Assembly (NCBI GenBank): GCA_029204225.1 | Contig: CM055103.1 | Coordinates: 43,350,604 to 43,414,603 of the forward strand | Source of the DNA: Diphasiastrum complanatum | Taxonomy: Eukaryota > Streptophyta > Lycopodiopsida > Lycopodiales > Lycopodiaceae | Length of the DNA: 64,000 bases | Direction of reading: 5' to 3' | Shown: positions 1 through 11,023 of the stretch, piece after piece | Numbering within the stretch: the first letter of the stretch is position 1 | Layout: every line of letters begins with the position of its first letter | Program-made: the position numbers and the translations under genes | Notes under the pieces: model-generated | The model's database searches: none | What the model was told of the DNA's origin: nothing | The model's input: the letters and a program-made list of their open reading frames with translations, nothing else

Positions 1-336
1 TTAATCAAAGCGGAGTTAATGACGTTATGTGAGGACCCAGTGTCAAATAGAAACAAAACATCTCGACCACACAGCTGTCCACGCATAACAATCAAAGAAG
101 TGCAAGGAAACTGATACCCGTGTTGTGCCGCTCTTGACAACTGTGGCAAAGGAACCGAGTCCACCTTCCGAATCACCAACACGTTGATTAACCGTGGAAC
201 ATCAGGAGGTTCTTCTTGTCTCAATTCCTCAATTTTCATAGGATCTGCCTCCTCAACTTGCAAACTGTAGGTGGTCCGTGAGGGATTGCGAGGACACTCC
301 TTCCACCTATGCCGCCCTAGACAGCCACCAACAAAC
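1..336 (-). pseudogene. Ty3/gypsy gag-protease fragment
   Basis: Read on the minus strand from about 336 down to the window edge, one frame stays open with retroelement content. It starts with a zinc-knuckle tail (GRHRWKECP, preceded by a Cys), continues through a charged linker of about 65 residues, and reaches the aspartic protease active-site motif LFDTGSSHNVI close to base 1. A DTG-S motif after a zinc knuckle is the usual gag-protease order of Ty3/gypsy elements. No start codon is seen, and the rest of the element lies left of the window. The knuckle spacing is one residue short of the usual CX4H, so it may be decayed. The fragment may sit inside an intron of the PRAF-like gene to its right, which is inference. 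Confidence 0.75.
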
Positions 337-839
337 TTACTTCCTTTCTAACAATCAAAATAGAAAAAATGTGTTAGTAAAAAAAACAATGGTGTTGTTT
401 AATATTATCATATCCCAATGTGTAGACATATGTAGGTGTGCTCAGTCTGCACCCTTGCTGAAGAAAATTGTGATAGACAGAGTCAATGTAGGTACTCTAG
501 GGGCTGGTGGGGGATGTTACCGTCTCCTAGTGTGAACACTCGTAGACTGTGGAGTACTCCTCACTGCCGTAACCACCTCCAAATCTTTTTAGAGTGTATT
601 TGGAGGATGCCTTATGGTATAATATTGCACCCATTACACATTTGTAAGGTATTGTTGCTATTTTTAGAAAGTGACTAAAGCACCTTAAAAATGTAAGGTT
701 CATTTTCTATTTTTAGAAAGTCGCACAATTTAAAACCTGCTATTTTGGAAAGTCACAAAAATCCAAATTTATTATATTTAAAAACGCTTTAAAAAGAATT
801 AAATTAAAAAATCTGGAGGTTATTACAAAGGGGACTCAG
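337..839. other. AT-rich spacer, no gene seen
   Basis: I see no coding match here. A short motif, TATTTTTAGAAAGT, recurs in slightly different forms near 658, 708 and 741, which suggests a small decayed tandem repeat. Confidence 0.5.
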
Positions 840-1580
840 AGCTGACGCCATCGGAGATCTCAATCTTGATGTTGGGCCCTGAAAGGTATATCTGCCTCAT
901 CCTCTAATGGTATCTCCGACGCAATGTCTTCCTTGGAGCATCTCCTGGACCCTGGTGAAGAAAGATGTGATACAGAACTGGGGATCCTAGCCTCTATGCT
1001 GATCATGCTGACGTGGCTCTTTGCATAACAAGAACATCCCTCATAAAATTAGGGCAATGCACTATACATCCTCCTATGAGATAAGAGATCGCACAGTGAT
1101 TGGAGAATCCTAGAAAAGGCAATAGTATCGCCTTTCAAACGCATAATATAAAGGGCACCTGAAGATAAAGTGCCCCTCAAACTTAAGCTCGTCCAATGTT
1201 CACCACTGATTAGGTCCTTTTCTCACGGAGAGTACCCTAGAAAGGTCCAATTTTCGCATACAACTGGTGTGACAAACCTAGAACTATCCCAACGTAAATT
1301 AGAGGCAGTGTGCACTGTGCAATCTCTGGATAAGCATGTGTTGTGAAACAGAATCAAATGCCTTCTAGAAATCAACAAAGCAATGGTACACCCTCTCATG
1401 TCTAGATCTGGCCTCCTCGATATTGGCTCTAAGAGTGAACACATGGGTTGTGGTGGAATATTGGAGCTCTAAAGCCTGCCTGCCAGAGCAAGTGTGAAGT
1501 TGCGCAGACAGAAAGAGAGGAAAGAGTGGTTGGACAAAGTGGTGGGAGAGAAGGTGAACGAGGGAGGGTAGCCCCATCAT
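840..1580 (-). mobile_element. Decayed LINE fragment with internal deletion
   Basis: The minus strand carries two blocks that match the LINE at 30748-41009. At about 1300-1460 there is the reverse transcriptase block (HVFTLRANIEEA, then ERVYHCFVDF and KAFDSV around a stop). At about 1020-1185 there is the C-terminal zinc-binding block (HFIFRCPLYY, then SPITVRSLIS). At about 850-960 the sequence matches the end of ORF2 (ITSFF and the following bases). The palm catalytic block, thumb and connecting region are absent, so the copy has a large internal deletion as well as many stops. It is an old relative of the same LINE family, and is truncated at both ends. Confidence 0.75.
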
Positions 1581-2235
1581 ATAATCAACAACATAGTGGA
1601 CACCATTGTGTGGGTGGCGGGTATCATTAGCAGACTGCTATTATTGATCTATCATTGACAATTAGTGTTCTTCGGTCTATGCTTTGTACAATTATTGGTT
1701 ATTATCATTGTCTGACTCATCGTATTCTATCAATACTCTCTCTGTTGCATGATATTTAGCTAGTAACACATATAAGCCAAATGAGCTGAAATTCATAGAC
1801 AGGAGTATTTCATTTCCACCTTAGCTATCAGTTCTATGAGTTGCGACTTGCCACGACCCATGTGATTTTCCAATATACCTCATTCAGCAGTTAACCTTAG
1901 CTTCTTCGCGTACCAAACTCGCGATATTGATTTAACCCGCAGGTTCCTGATGGTAAGACAAGCATTTCTATTGTAGTGTGGAACCTGGTTGTTATTTCTC
2001 TCTCCAAAGTTTTTTCCTCAAGTAGTAGTACTTGTTTTGCACAGTATCTGAGTAATCAATCCCGCACGAAAAGTTGAAGTAACTAAGGAATGATTTCAGA
2101 CTATTAAAGGTCAAAAGGCTCACTTATGGGCAGTGTTTGGTGCGATATCAGTTAAGTTTGCGTCAAGAGTTCTGACAGCATTCCATAAAATCCATTGTTT
2201 GTGTACTTGCTAGTCTGACTTCACTTTTCTTGCAG
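1581..2235 (+). other. Probable intron ending in a 3' splice site
   Basis: No exon can be named here. The right end, TTTTCTTGCAG (2225-2235), is a good polypyrimidine tract plus AG acceptor leading straight into the BRX-gene exon at 2236. If the gene is intact, this stretch and the transposon remnants to its left lie in an intron. Confidence 0.5.
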
Positions 2236-3273
2236 CTCAAGGATATGGCAGAGAAATTACCTGCTCAAGTCTCTCAACCTAGGAGATACATTCCCGTGTT
2301 TACGAATCGTGATGCTCCGGATGTTGTTTATCCAATGTCCATTTCTGAAGTGCCAACTGTTCCAGAAGTTGAAAATAAATATACTCTCAATACCTTACCT
2401 CAACAACCTCAAGAAATAAACCTGAAGACAAGAAGCCTTTCTGTTATATCGGAAAGCACTTTCTGTTCTCCCATTAGGAACCACATATCCACCACATTAT
2501 CTGAAACTGACGAGGATGACTTCAAGTCAATTCCAAGAAGAGATGAATGGACTAAAGGAGGAAATGATCCTAAGTATGGCAGCGGCCAAGTCCAAGGACA
2601 AGAATGGATAGAACAAGACCAACCAGGTGTCTACCTTACACTGTTTGGTCTACCAGGGAGTGGCAAGGGCTTGAAGCGTGTCAGATTCAGGTAGCAATGG
2701 CTTCTTCTTCTAGGCAATATGTGAATAACTCGTTGAATCTGCATAACTGGTTACGACTTGAATTTGCTGATAAAAATTATTTATGGACATGGTGTTCACC
2801 TACTTCATGTTGCTTCTACATTCTGAATATATCAAAAAAGGAAAGTTAGGTGACAGAACTGTCCAACAAAGCATTCTTGCCATGTGTTCTTCATGTTTTT
2901 TTAGCAATGAGACGCCTGGACTATGTGCAAGTCAATACTGAGATATCTTATTTTAAGTGAAATAAACTGGTACTTTTCCAGTTCTTTTAATCTGGATTGA
3001 TTGATAAGCAGCGAGATCCCTTCTGTAAGTACCTTCAGAGTAGAAAGGGGGTGAGTCATTGGGTTTCTAAGGCTTGCAAATGATCATTACATGGACCCAG
3101 AATTTTTACTAATGGACTACTATATGTTTTGCAGCCGTAAGCATTTCAGCGAAAGGCAGGCTGAACAATGGTGGCAAGAAAACCGTCAGAGAGTACACGT
3201 TCAATACAATGTTCGTACAGTTGACAGAACGGTTCTGGAGTGTACAGTTCCCATCAAAATCCATCTACAGTAG
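2236..3273 (+). CDS. PRAF/RLD-like RCC1-FYVE-BRX protein, last two exons (2236-2690, 3135-3273)
   Basis: The C-terminus of a plant RCC1-repeat/FYVE/BRX protein is split by one intron. Exon one (2236-2690) opens with LKDMAEKLPA, the conserved coiled-coil end found just after the KSLTAQ segment in PRAF proteins. It runs through a low-conservation linker into the first half of the BRX domain (EWIEQDQPGVYLTL, LKRVRF). The donor GTAGCA is at 2691, the acceptor TTTTGCAG ends at 3134, and the phase-2 junction creates the expected Ser. Exon two gives RKHFSERQAEQWWQENR and VHVQYN, completing the BRX domain, then a stop at 3271-3273. In Arabidopsis, BRX domains of RLD/PRAF proteins bind LAZY-type partners at membranes and act in auxin transport and gravitropism; that is family knowledge. 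RCC1, PH and FYVE exons are not in the window. They may lie to the left beyond transposon-filled introns, or be lost. Confidence 0.85.
2691..3134 (+). other. Intron within the BRX domain
   Basis: A GT-AG intron of 444 bp interrupts the BRX coding region between RVRF and RKHF. Removing it keeps frame and gives the expected Ser at the junction, so splicing is supported by protein homology. Confidence 0.8.
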
Positions 3274-5520
3274 AACTTCCTCAAAACCCTTTGTTGTATG
3301 TGAATTGGAAGTCAAGAAACCATAGGGTGCCAAGCTGCCAACATTTTATCAAAGACAAGCATGGAGTGAATGTAAGGATCTGGGATGAGTTTTATACTCA
3401 AGTCTCAACTTATGGAGTTTGTATACAACCTTGATAAAAAACACCAACAATTGTCCATCATGATTGCCTGTTGCATGCCCCCGGGTGATCCTGTGGAGTA
3501 TTCAGTGGCACGATAGCATCAAAGCTTACATATTTAGAATAGTTAAAGGTGTTCCTTGTACTGAATTTTCAAGGAAGGTGCCAGGCCTGTCTTGATAGTG
3601 GGGTTAGGTGGCAGCAGTTTTGCCACTTCATGCAGGCTACTTTGGATGAGATTCATGGTCAATTGAGCCATATTCTGAAACCCAAAGAAATTGGTTCCTA
3701 CAACCATAATTCTGCCTTTGAGAATCTCTCCAGAAATTTGGGCCGTGGAAGCTAGTGTATGAAGTGGCTTGCTAACAAGCTATGCATCAACTGCAACATA
3801 CAAAGGCTGTTATGACATCAAAAAATGCTACATTATACTAATATCTGACTGAAAATCAGACTGTTACGTAGGTATATTTAGAAATAACAAATTTCATCAT
3901 AACACTGCAGCATAACATCAGAAGAGAGATCTTATATTTTTTCATGGATGCCACTTTAACAGGTCCACTTGATCACTCCTGCAAGTTTGCCCATGATCCA
4001 TATTGAACGATTATGGTTTGTTATCGCAAAGCTGATAAATTTGGCAATTTGACAGCTAATTGGTTTTCTGTTTAAGCTGTGGATGCCAATCAATCCAATA
4101 GTATCACCAATAATTAATCTGAAACCTTTAAGCATCTGCTGATCAAAGGCACAATTTGTTACTTAACGGTCATCACATTTCTGTGAGTCATCTACAAGAT
4201 TTCCATTCATATATCTAAAGGCCACAATATATACTATAATTGTCTGTTGGGCCAGTAGTATGACAGCCAGCATTTTATCCAGACTTCATCTATGTTTGAT
4301 AAAGGCCAAACATGCTACATAGAGGCAATGGATGTTTTAAAGGAGTAGCCACTTATTGGTTTTCGTATCTGAAACTCAAGATCTGAGTGATTTGTTGACC
4401 TTCTGGAAGAACATTCTAGATTGGAAACATATATATTATGATTTCTAGGAGCTGCTTCTCATGTAAGTGATGCAAGTATAGCATTGTTTTGCTGTATATC
4501 TCACCTGCATCCGTCAGCAGATGTGTTGGCCTTCCTGGGCCCTCCCTAAGTGATGGCAAAGCTTACTCGATATCTGATGTATTGGAAAGGCTTTTTTGCT
4601 CCAAACGTTTCTTTGATCTCTTCTTGATGTTCTGTATTTTATAGTTTTTGGAGACCTTAAAACTTTTCTATTATGTCAATTGAGCTTAGCCTCCTCCAAA
4701 TATTGCATACAATTTTGTAGCTAAAATCAGCTGTAATGGTAGTAGTGGAGACCCATGAGATGGTGATACTTCGCTCGGCGAAGCTTGTTGGTGTATCTTG
4801 TAAGCGTCAGTACTTTACTGTTATCAATTTAAAGTGCATAGCAACTAAGCAAGATAGACAAGGTTAGGTATACCCATGTCAACCTAACATAGGTATATTT
4901 GATTGCTAGGTTTTGAGCTACTAAACAAATAGTTTCTCTTTGATTGCTAGATTTTGATATACCAAACTGAAATAATTTTTGACACTCCTTACATCTGAGA
5001 GGTATGGGACCTTGGGATAAGCACTCACTTTGAGAATGGAACACAACCAAAATGCAGTGCTGGATGCTCCTGGGAAAATGCATAGCTAGAAGTAGCGAGT
5101 ACATTCTGTGGTTTGTGCTAGCGATGTGAAGTATAGGTGTTTGTGTCTTGATCTAAGGCTCAGAGTGATAATGTTCGTATATCTAGGATCATTTTGGGAA
5201 TTGTTTTATTTATTGAACATTCTGAATCTTAAGGCATAAGTTGCAACAAAAGACTTGTAAGGAAATATGTCCTCTATAGCATAACAAGTTCTCAGAATTA
5301 AAAGGTCGTCTATCCTAGAATAAAGTTGCACCAATCGCATACGTGTGTTGATTCAAGTGCAAAAGGCCCCCCTTGACATATTGGAGTGGTAGAAGTACAC
5401 TACTTGCAAGCCTCAAAATGTTGATCCGCATATTCATTCCACAAGATTGTCATACATGCTTCCTTTCATTGCTTTTATATTTGTGCCACCTTTCAAATAT
5501 ATTGTGAATAGTAGCGCACT
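3274..5520. other. 3' flank and spacer, no further gene recognised
   Basis: This 2.2-kb stretch after the BRX stop is AT-rich. It should hold the 3' UTR and poly(A) site of the gene, but I cannot place either. Short open frames, such as one at 3549-3755 on the plus strand and one at 4829-5104 on the minus strand, match nothing I know. Confidence 0.4.
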
Positions 5521-5529
5521 ACTTATATA

Positions 5530-6110
5530 TCATTAATAGATTCAAGAGGTGAATCCTAAACCAAGTCTTAGGTTCAATTTTTGTATGATCATAGGAATAG
5601 ACAATTTCCAAAACCATCAAATCTCTATCACAGTTGATCTCAATAACTTGCTTGTTTTTGCACTGTTTTATTTTATTTTTCTTAGCAATAGATGTCTTGG
5701 GTGGTTCCACATTGAAAATTTTAGCTACTGGTGACTTCTGAGGAGGTTGAGCTAGTATTTTTCTCATTTCAAATTGATCATGATTCATATGTTCCAGGAT
5801 CTGTTCATCTGTCAGCTCAGCTTCTTCGTTGAATGAAAACACATGCTTCTAGGATACCAAATCATCTTCAACTTGCTCGAGAATAGGTTCCGCTGCTAAC
5901 CATGCCACATTGATCATGTTCACCCCGTAAGTTATTAACGTGTCTAGGGTGTATTCCTTCAGCGAAGATGTGCTGAGTTTGGTATTTGAATCCGGATGAC
6001 ATGCATGCCAGTCATACAGTCAACTATGGCTAATGCTTCAGTCCATCGCACAATGTCAGATTGTGATTCGTAATGATCCCCCTTGACTAGTCCGTTGTCT
6101 GTCATCTCCA
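5530..6110 (-). pseudogene. Unidentified coding remnant, possibly transposase C-terminus
   Basis: The minus strand reads as coding-like over about 190 codons with one frameshift (near 5970) and one stop (near 5850). It contains the segments DIVRWTEALAIVDCMTGM, then INVAWLAAEPILEQVEDD, then FNEEAELTDEQILEHMN, then a lysine-rich tail ending at 5519. An acidic stretch followed by ELTDEQI is the kind of C-terminus seen in pogo/Tigger-like transposases, but this is a weak resemblance. No catalytic DDE residues are visible. It ends right beside the primer-binding site at 6124, so the copia LTR that should lie here is missing or replaced. Confidence 0.35.
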
Positions 6111-6123
6111 CGTTTTTACAACA

Positions 6124-6135
6124 TGGTATAAGAGC
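6124..6135 (+). other. Primer-binding site, tRNA-iMet type
   Basis: TGGTATAAGAGC differs by one base from TGGTATCAGAGC, the complement of the plant initiator tRNA-Met 3' end used by many copia elements. It lies 137 bp before the gag ATG. Confidence 0.7.
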
Positions 6136-6260
6136 GGGCATTTCAGTAATCTGCATTTCTACTGTGGATTATCAGTCTTGTTTCTACCAAGATGTCTCTC
6201 TAGCGCAGCCAACAGTATTCCGACAATCGCCATTTCTACCAACGATCTCGTTCAACCAGA

Positions 6261-6510
6261 ATGGATCCATCATCTAGTTCATCTCTCATTGACAAACTCG
6301 ATGGAGATAACTACCATCTTTGGAAATTCAAGATGAAGGTTATACTTCTAGCCAAATAACTGTGGGACATCATTGATGGCACAAAGCTCAAACCAGAAGG
6401 AGATGCAGCCAGCATCACCAAGTGGAGACTAAGAGATGGCAAAGCATTTGTCGTGATCACCCTCAACATCAAGGATGCTCAGATCAACCACTTTACAAAT
6501 TCAGCCATTG
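6261..6510 (+). pseudogene. Copia gag N-terminus, truncated
   Basis: Starting at ATG 6261, the frame gives a Ser-rich start, then LDGDNYHLWKFKMK, and LWDIIDGTK after a stop near 6357. This is the copia gag opening (UBN2-type: L-x-G-x-N-Y-x-x-W). Gag breaks off at about 6505 and joins directly to the GAG-pre-integrase region, so the zinc knuckle and protease are deleted. Confidence 0.75.
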
Positions 6511-6568
6511 CTACTTTTCTAACAGTCAAGCTCTTCACACAGCCACTTCTGAATCAACCGATATGTTG

Positions 6569-7153
6569 TGGCATTTCAGACTTGGCCATCTTAATTTCAA
6601 CAGTATTCAGCAAATGTCTGCTCAAGTTCTAGTACAAGATTTGTCGTCTATCAGCAAGCCAACTTCTCCATGCGAAAGTTGTATTATCAGCAAGCATGCT
6701 AGAAGCCCCTTCATTTCAGACTCAGTTCATACATCCAATGGCTTGCTTGACCTTGTACACAGCAACATTTCTTCATCGACGACTTCTCTCGAAGGACTGC
6801 TACCTAGTTTATGAAGAACAAATCGAAAGTGTTAAATTCTTTAAGCAGTTCAAGGCGTCTGTAGAAAATCAGACCCAGAGGAAGATCAAGGCTCTACGCA
6901 TAGATGGAGGGGGAGAGTACATCTCCACAGAATTCAAGGAGTTTTGCAAGGCCAGCGGAATATATCAGCAATTTACAACCAGCTATTCACCTCAATCCAA
7001 TGGTATAGTTGAACGGAAGAATAGGACACTCATCAAAAGTGCCAAGAGCATGCCAGCCCATGTCTCTCTTCCAAAGAAATTTTGGGCAGAAGCTGTTACT
7101 ACAACTGCCTATTTGAAAAATCAATTCGATTCTCTAATGGAGAATCAAACATG
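6569..7153 (+). pseudogene. Copia integrase, frameshifted
   Basis: The GAG-pre-integrase zinc region reads MLWHFRLGHLNFNS, then CESCIISKHARSPF (H-x-H and C-x-x-C). Part of the catalytic core is lost around 6750-6830, including the first Asp region. The frame then shifts to IKALRIDGGGEYIS and YSPQSNGIVERKNRTL, which carry the second Asp and the catalytic Glu. A stop after MENQT ends the block. Integrase would join element DNA to the genome, but this copy cannot be functional. Confidence 0.8.
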
Positions 7154-7154
7154 A

Positions 7155-7880
7155 ACATTCACTGAGCTGTCAAAGGACCAAAACCCAATTCCATGCAAAT
7201 GGATATTCAAGACGAAGTATGACGTTGAAGGAAGGCTAAATTGATGCAAGGACAAGCTGGTCGCCAAAGGCTTTTCCCATATTCTAAATCTGGATTATTC
7301 AAAAACCTTCAGCCCAGTTGTTAAACATGCTTCAATCACCTACTCCTCTCCTTTGCAACCGCAACAAATCTTGAAGTCCACCAGATGGATGTCCAGACCA
7401 CTTTCCTCAATGGAACCATCGAAGAGAAAATCTATATGACACAGCCAGAGGGATACGAACTGAATGGCAAACAACAGCACCTTGTATGCAATATCCACAA
7501 GGTGCTCTACGAGCTGAAACGTCACCCAGAGCCTGGTTCCAAAAGATCAATGCATTTCTGATAGAGAATGGTTTTATTTCAAACTCGACAGACTCAAATG
7601 TCTACTTCAAGTCTATATCAGATTACTTCATCATCATCACTCTCTATGTAGATGATACACTCTTATTAGATAACAATCTGAATCTGATGAATGATACAAA
7701 ATGCATGCTGGCCCAGGAATACAAGATGAGCTCACTATTGTCTCGAAATCCAAATCCAACGAGATCGACCCAGCAGACTGATTTTTATCAGTCAGCAATG
7801 ATATCTCAACAACGTGCTAGAAAAGTATGGTATGGCCAACTGCAAACCAAGTCACTTTTCACTCGATCCTAGACTAAAGC
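7155..7880 (+). pseudogene. Copia reverse transcriptase, frameshifted
   Basis: Recognisable blocks are CKWIFKTKYD near 7195, LDYSKTFSPVVKH near 7290, HQMDVQTTFLNG near 7380 and the catalytic LYVDDTLLL near 7645. They lie in different frames with an internal stop after GRLN. This is the palm of a Ty1/copia RT, which copies element RNA into DNA. Confidence 0.8.
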
Positions 7881-8459
7881 TATCAAAAGAACAATCTCCT
7901 CGAACTGAGGCAAAAAAGGAGGAAATGAAGCGCTACCCATTGATGTATGCAATGATCTACATGCAATTAGACCTTGCATATTCGATCAGTACACTTAGCC
8001 AGTTCCTATCAAATTCAAGCTTAACTCACTGGAAAGCACTAACAAAGGTCATGAAGTATGTCCAAGCAACGAAAACTCTCAACATCTGCTACGGAGGCAA
8101 CCAAACTACCAACATACTTAAAGCCTACACAGATGCGGATTGGGAAGAAGATGTCGACACCAAAAAATCAACTTCTGGATTTGTATCTTTATACAACCAA
8201 GGCCCAATCTCATGGAACAGCCAGAAGCGAACCTCAGTTGCATTATCATCAACGAAATCCGAATACGTAGCTATCACAAATGCAACCAAAGAGGCGATCT
8301 GGCTAAGGCAACTGCTTGCAGACATCAACCTTGCACAAACACTTCCTACATCAATCTATTGTGACAATCAAAGCACAATAGCATTATCTCTCAATCCGAT
8401 ATTTCACTCTCGAAGCAAACATATTGAAATCAGATATGATTACCTTAGAGAGAAAGTGC
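7814..8459 (+). pseudogene. Copia RT thumb and RNase H, interrupted
   Basis: A frame of 215 codons runs from the RT C-terminus (KYGMANCKP) through RNase H motifs: AYTDADWEEDVDTKKSTSGF, SSTKSEYVA, and YCDNQSTIALSLNP before HSRSKHIEIRYDYL. It is the best-preserved part of this element. The reading frame is cut at 8459 by the inserted copia and ends a few codons inside its LTR. Confidence 0.85.
8455..8459. other. Target site duplication AGTGC (left)
   Basis: AGTGC at 8455-8459 is repeated at 14579-14583, directly outside the two LTRs. Five bases is the expected copia duplication. Confidence 0.9.
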
Positions 8460-9834
8460 TGATGGGGCAAGGGAGATAGAAGAACGCGAATAGAGAAGAG
8501 AGGAATATTGCGGAACAGCTCTCCCGTTACAATCAGCTGCTAGATGCAAAAACAATCTAATAGAAAGCTTATGCTAAGTATAGTCACAGCTTAAAGTGTT
8601 TTAGTTGCCCAACAAGATCTTAAAAATTAATTCATACTCACAAAAACAAGAGTACAGTCCACTGAAGAGATTGGAAATGGTTTGTGTTATGTGTGGTATT
8701 ACTGGAAGTTAGATTCAATATGAAGTTTAGTTCTGAAATAGATTGGAATAGCAGTATGATACAACGAGTCCCTCAGGCGGCAAAGACAGCCATCGTCTGA
8801 TTAGAAACTGAGGAGTCGTAAACGTCCGTGTTCGGATTAGAATGAGTAAATAAGCGCGGTCAAACAGTGATAGAGTACATTCAAATCACAACAAGCATTC
8901 ATCTACGTTATACACAGATAGAAAATGATGATGCTGCTATACCACACTGAAGCACAATGATAGTTACAACCAGAATGACGACGTAACTGGGAGGCTCAAA
9001 TAATACGTCTCATGGACAGAGCATCTCTCATGTAATCTGTGTTGGGATGATCTATTTATAGATTGCATCCATGTATTAAGTACATTAAATGTTTGTCACC
9101 TGATTGGGTAAGTCGTTGAACTTGGAAGTATATGGCTTTTTTGACAACTATACATAGTGTATACTGTCAACTCGTAGGGAATGTTGACGTGGACGAGGAC
9201 GTCACAAATTCTCTCACTTTGCATTTTACGTGAAGTGGTTTTCTCTCACTTTGCAAATATTGAGAAGTGATTGGGAACGTTCCTCGTTCAAAATAGATGA
9301 CCTTCGGCATTTTCTCTCTCTTTGAGATTTTGCGAAAAAGCCGAAGGTGCCCTTAAAAAGGTGAAGATGTCTTTAAAACAATTTAACTCATGAAAATAGA
9401 TGACCTTTGAGAATTTTCTCTCTCTTCGCATTTTTCGAAAAAATGCAAAAAAGTCGAAAGTGTTTAAAAAACAGTTAAACTTTTGAATTGTGCCTAAGTA
9501 TTGCATTTCAGGGAAATGCGAAAAAAGCGACACTGTAAAAACATAGTTCATTTTTACAGACTATCATGACACTTAGAGTATTTCTGCAGACTGTCGAAAA
9601 AGTAATGTAAATCTGCAGACTTGTTCTGAATGCTAGTTTGTGGAAGCCCTTGAAGATGGCCAAGTCTTCAATGACTTCAAGCTATTATACTTAACATCTG
9701 AACTTGAAACTATGACATGATTGGTTATCCTTTGCTGGAGATCAGCCCGGAAGCCCATTGTAGACGTTCTTCAAATAAATTGATTGTCTAAGTTTGTGAT
9801 TCCAAGGAGACAACTGTGGGCTTAATTTCCAACA
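8460..9834 (-). repeat. 3' LTR of nested copia
   Basis: A TG...CA terminal repeat of 1375 bp with a near-identical partner at 13187. It contains a TATA box on the minus strand (rc of 9053-9060), a GGAACGTTCC palindrome at 9274-9283, and several imperfect palindromes of the GCATTTTTCGAAAAAATGC type around 9430. Open frames inside it are chance. Confidence 0.9.
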
Positions 9835-9847
9835 GTTTTCCTTAAGG

Positions 9848-10616
9848 TCACGATTGGTGCCTTGGTATCTTCGTCAAGTTCAGCTTGAAGAACTTCTGAT
9901 ACTTGATCTTGAGAAGCGCTTTGGTGAAGATGTCTGCGACCATTTCTGTTGTGGAGCAATATTGAAGGATCACTTGTCCTGAGAAAACTTTCTCCCGAAT
10001 GAAATGATACTGGATTTCTATGTGCTTGGATTTGCCATGAAATCTGGGATTCGGTGACAGTGAAAATAAATCCATCATCTACATAAAGAGCTATGTGAAC
10101 TGAATTGGTGCCTATATGCTTCGAATAAACATTACAGTCAGCTGAATTGTTTGCAAATCCCAATTGAATGAAATAAGAGTTGATTCTATCGAACCATGCT
10201 CTTGCAGCCTGTCTCAGACCATAGATTGCTTTGTGCAGCTTGCACACTTTGTGCTCTTGGTCTTTGACTTTGAATCCTTCCAATTGGAAGGTGTACAACT
10301 CCTCTTCGACGTTGCCATTGAGGAATGTTGTCTTGACATCCATTTGGTGCATTTCGAGGTCTTCTATGGCTGCTAACGCAATCAGAGTCCTAATTGATTG
10401 TATCTTGATGACAAGACTAAAAATTTCTTGATAATCCACTCCTTGGACTTGAGTGAATCCTTCAGCCACTAGTCGTGCTTTCCATTTAGCAATGGAACCA
10501 TCACAGTTGATCTTCTTCTTAAAGATCCACTTGTTGTCGATAACTCTCTTGTGAGTGGGGAAGTCAACTAGTGTCCAGGTCTGGTTCAACAAAATTGAGT
10601 TGTACTCGCCTTCCAT
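9848..10616 (-). pseudogene. RT fused by deletion to RNase H tail
   Basis: The RT part reads NKWIFKKKINCDGSIAKWKA, then HQMDVKTTFLNG, YGLRQAARAWF and [10 protein letters not shown]. Directly after YVDD the sequence becomes the RNase H end in a shifted frame: [19 protein letters not shown], then ADIFTKAL. About 700 bp that should encode the RT thumb and RNase H core are missing. Confidence 0.88.
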
Positions 10617-11023
10617 AGCTTCTTGTCACTTCACAACATCCTTGGAGTTAATTGCTTTGGCTAGGCTCTTTGATTCTTCTGATGAAGTCCAGAATGATTA
10701 AGGTGTATACCTCTCAGGAACTGTCCGAGTCCGTGAGGATCTGCGGACGTTTGGTTGACCATGATGCGATGATGCTTCTTCTTGAATTTTTTCAGATCTA
10801 CTTGAGCTGGCTTGGTCTAATCTGATGACAGGTATTGTCAGTTGCTCGACTTCTATTATTGTAGCTACAGAACATCAACGATGGAAGAATCCATGCTACG
10901 TAAAATAGGATGAAATGACATAGCATCATTTATCGATGGTTGTTTGAAATCATAGTATGTATGTTCTTGAAATATTACATCTCTAGAGACAAATACTACG
11001 TTGGTGGATGGATCATAAACTTT

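Noticed and set aside
3549-3755. Additional exon of the BRX gene
   Set aside because: The BRX reading frame already ends at 3273, and the 68-codon frame matches no known PRAF or RLD segment.
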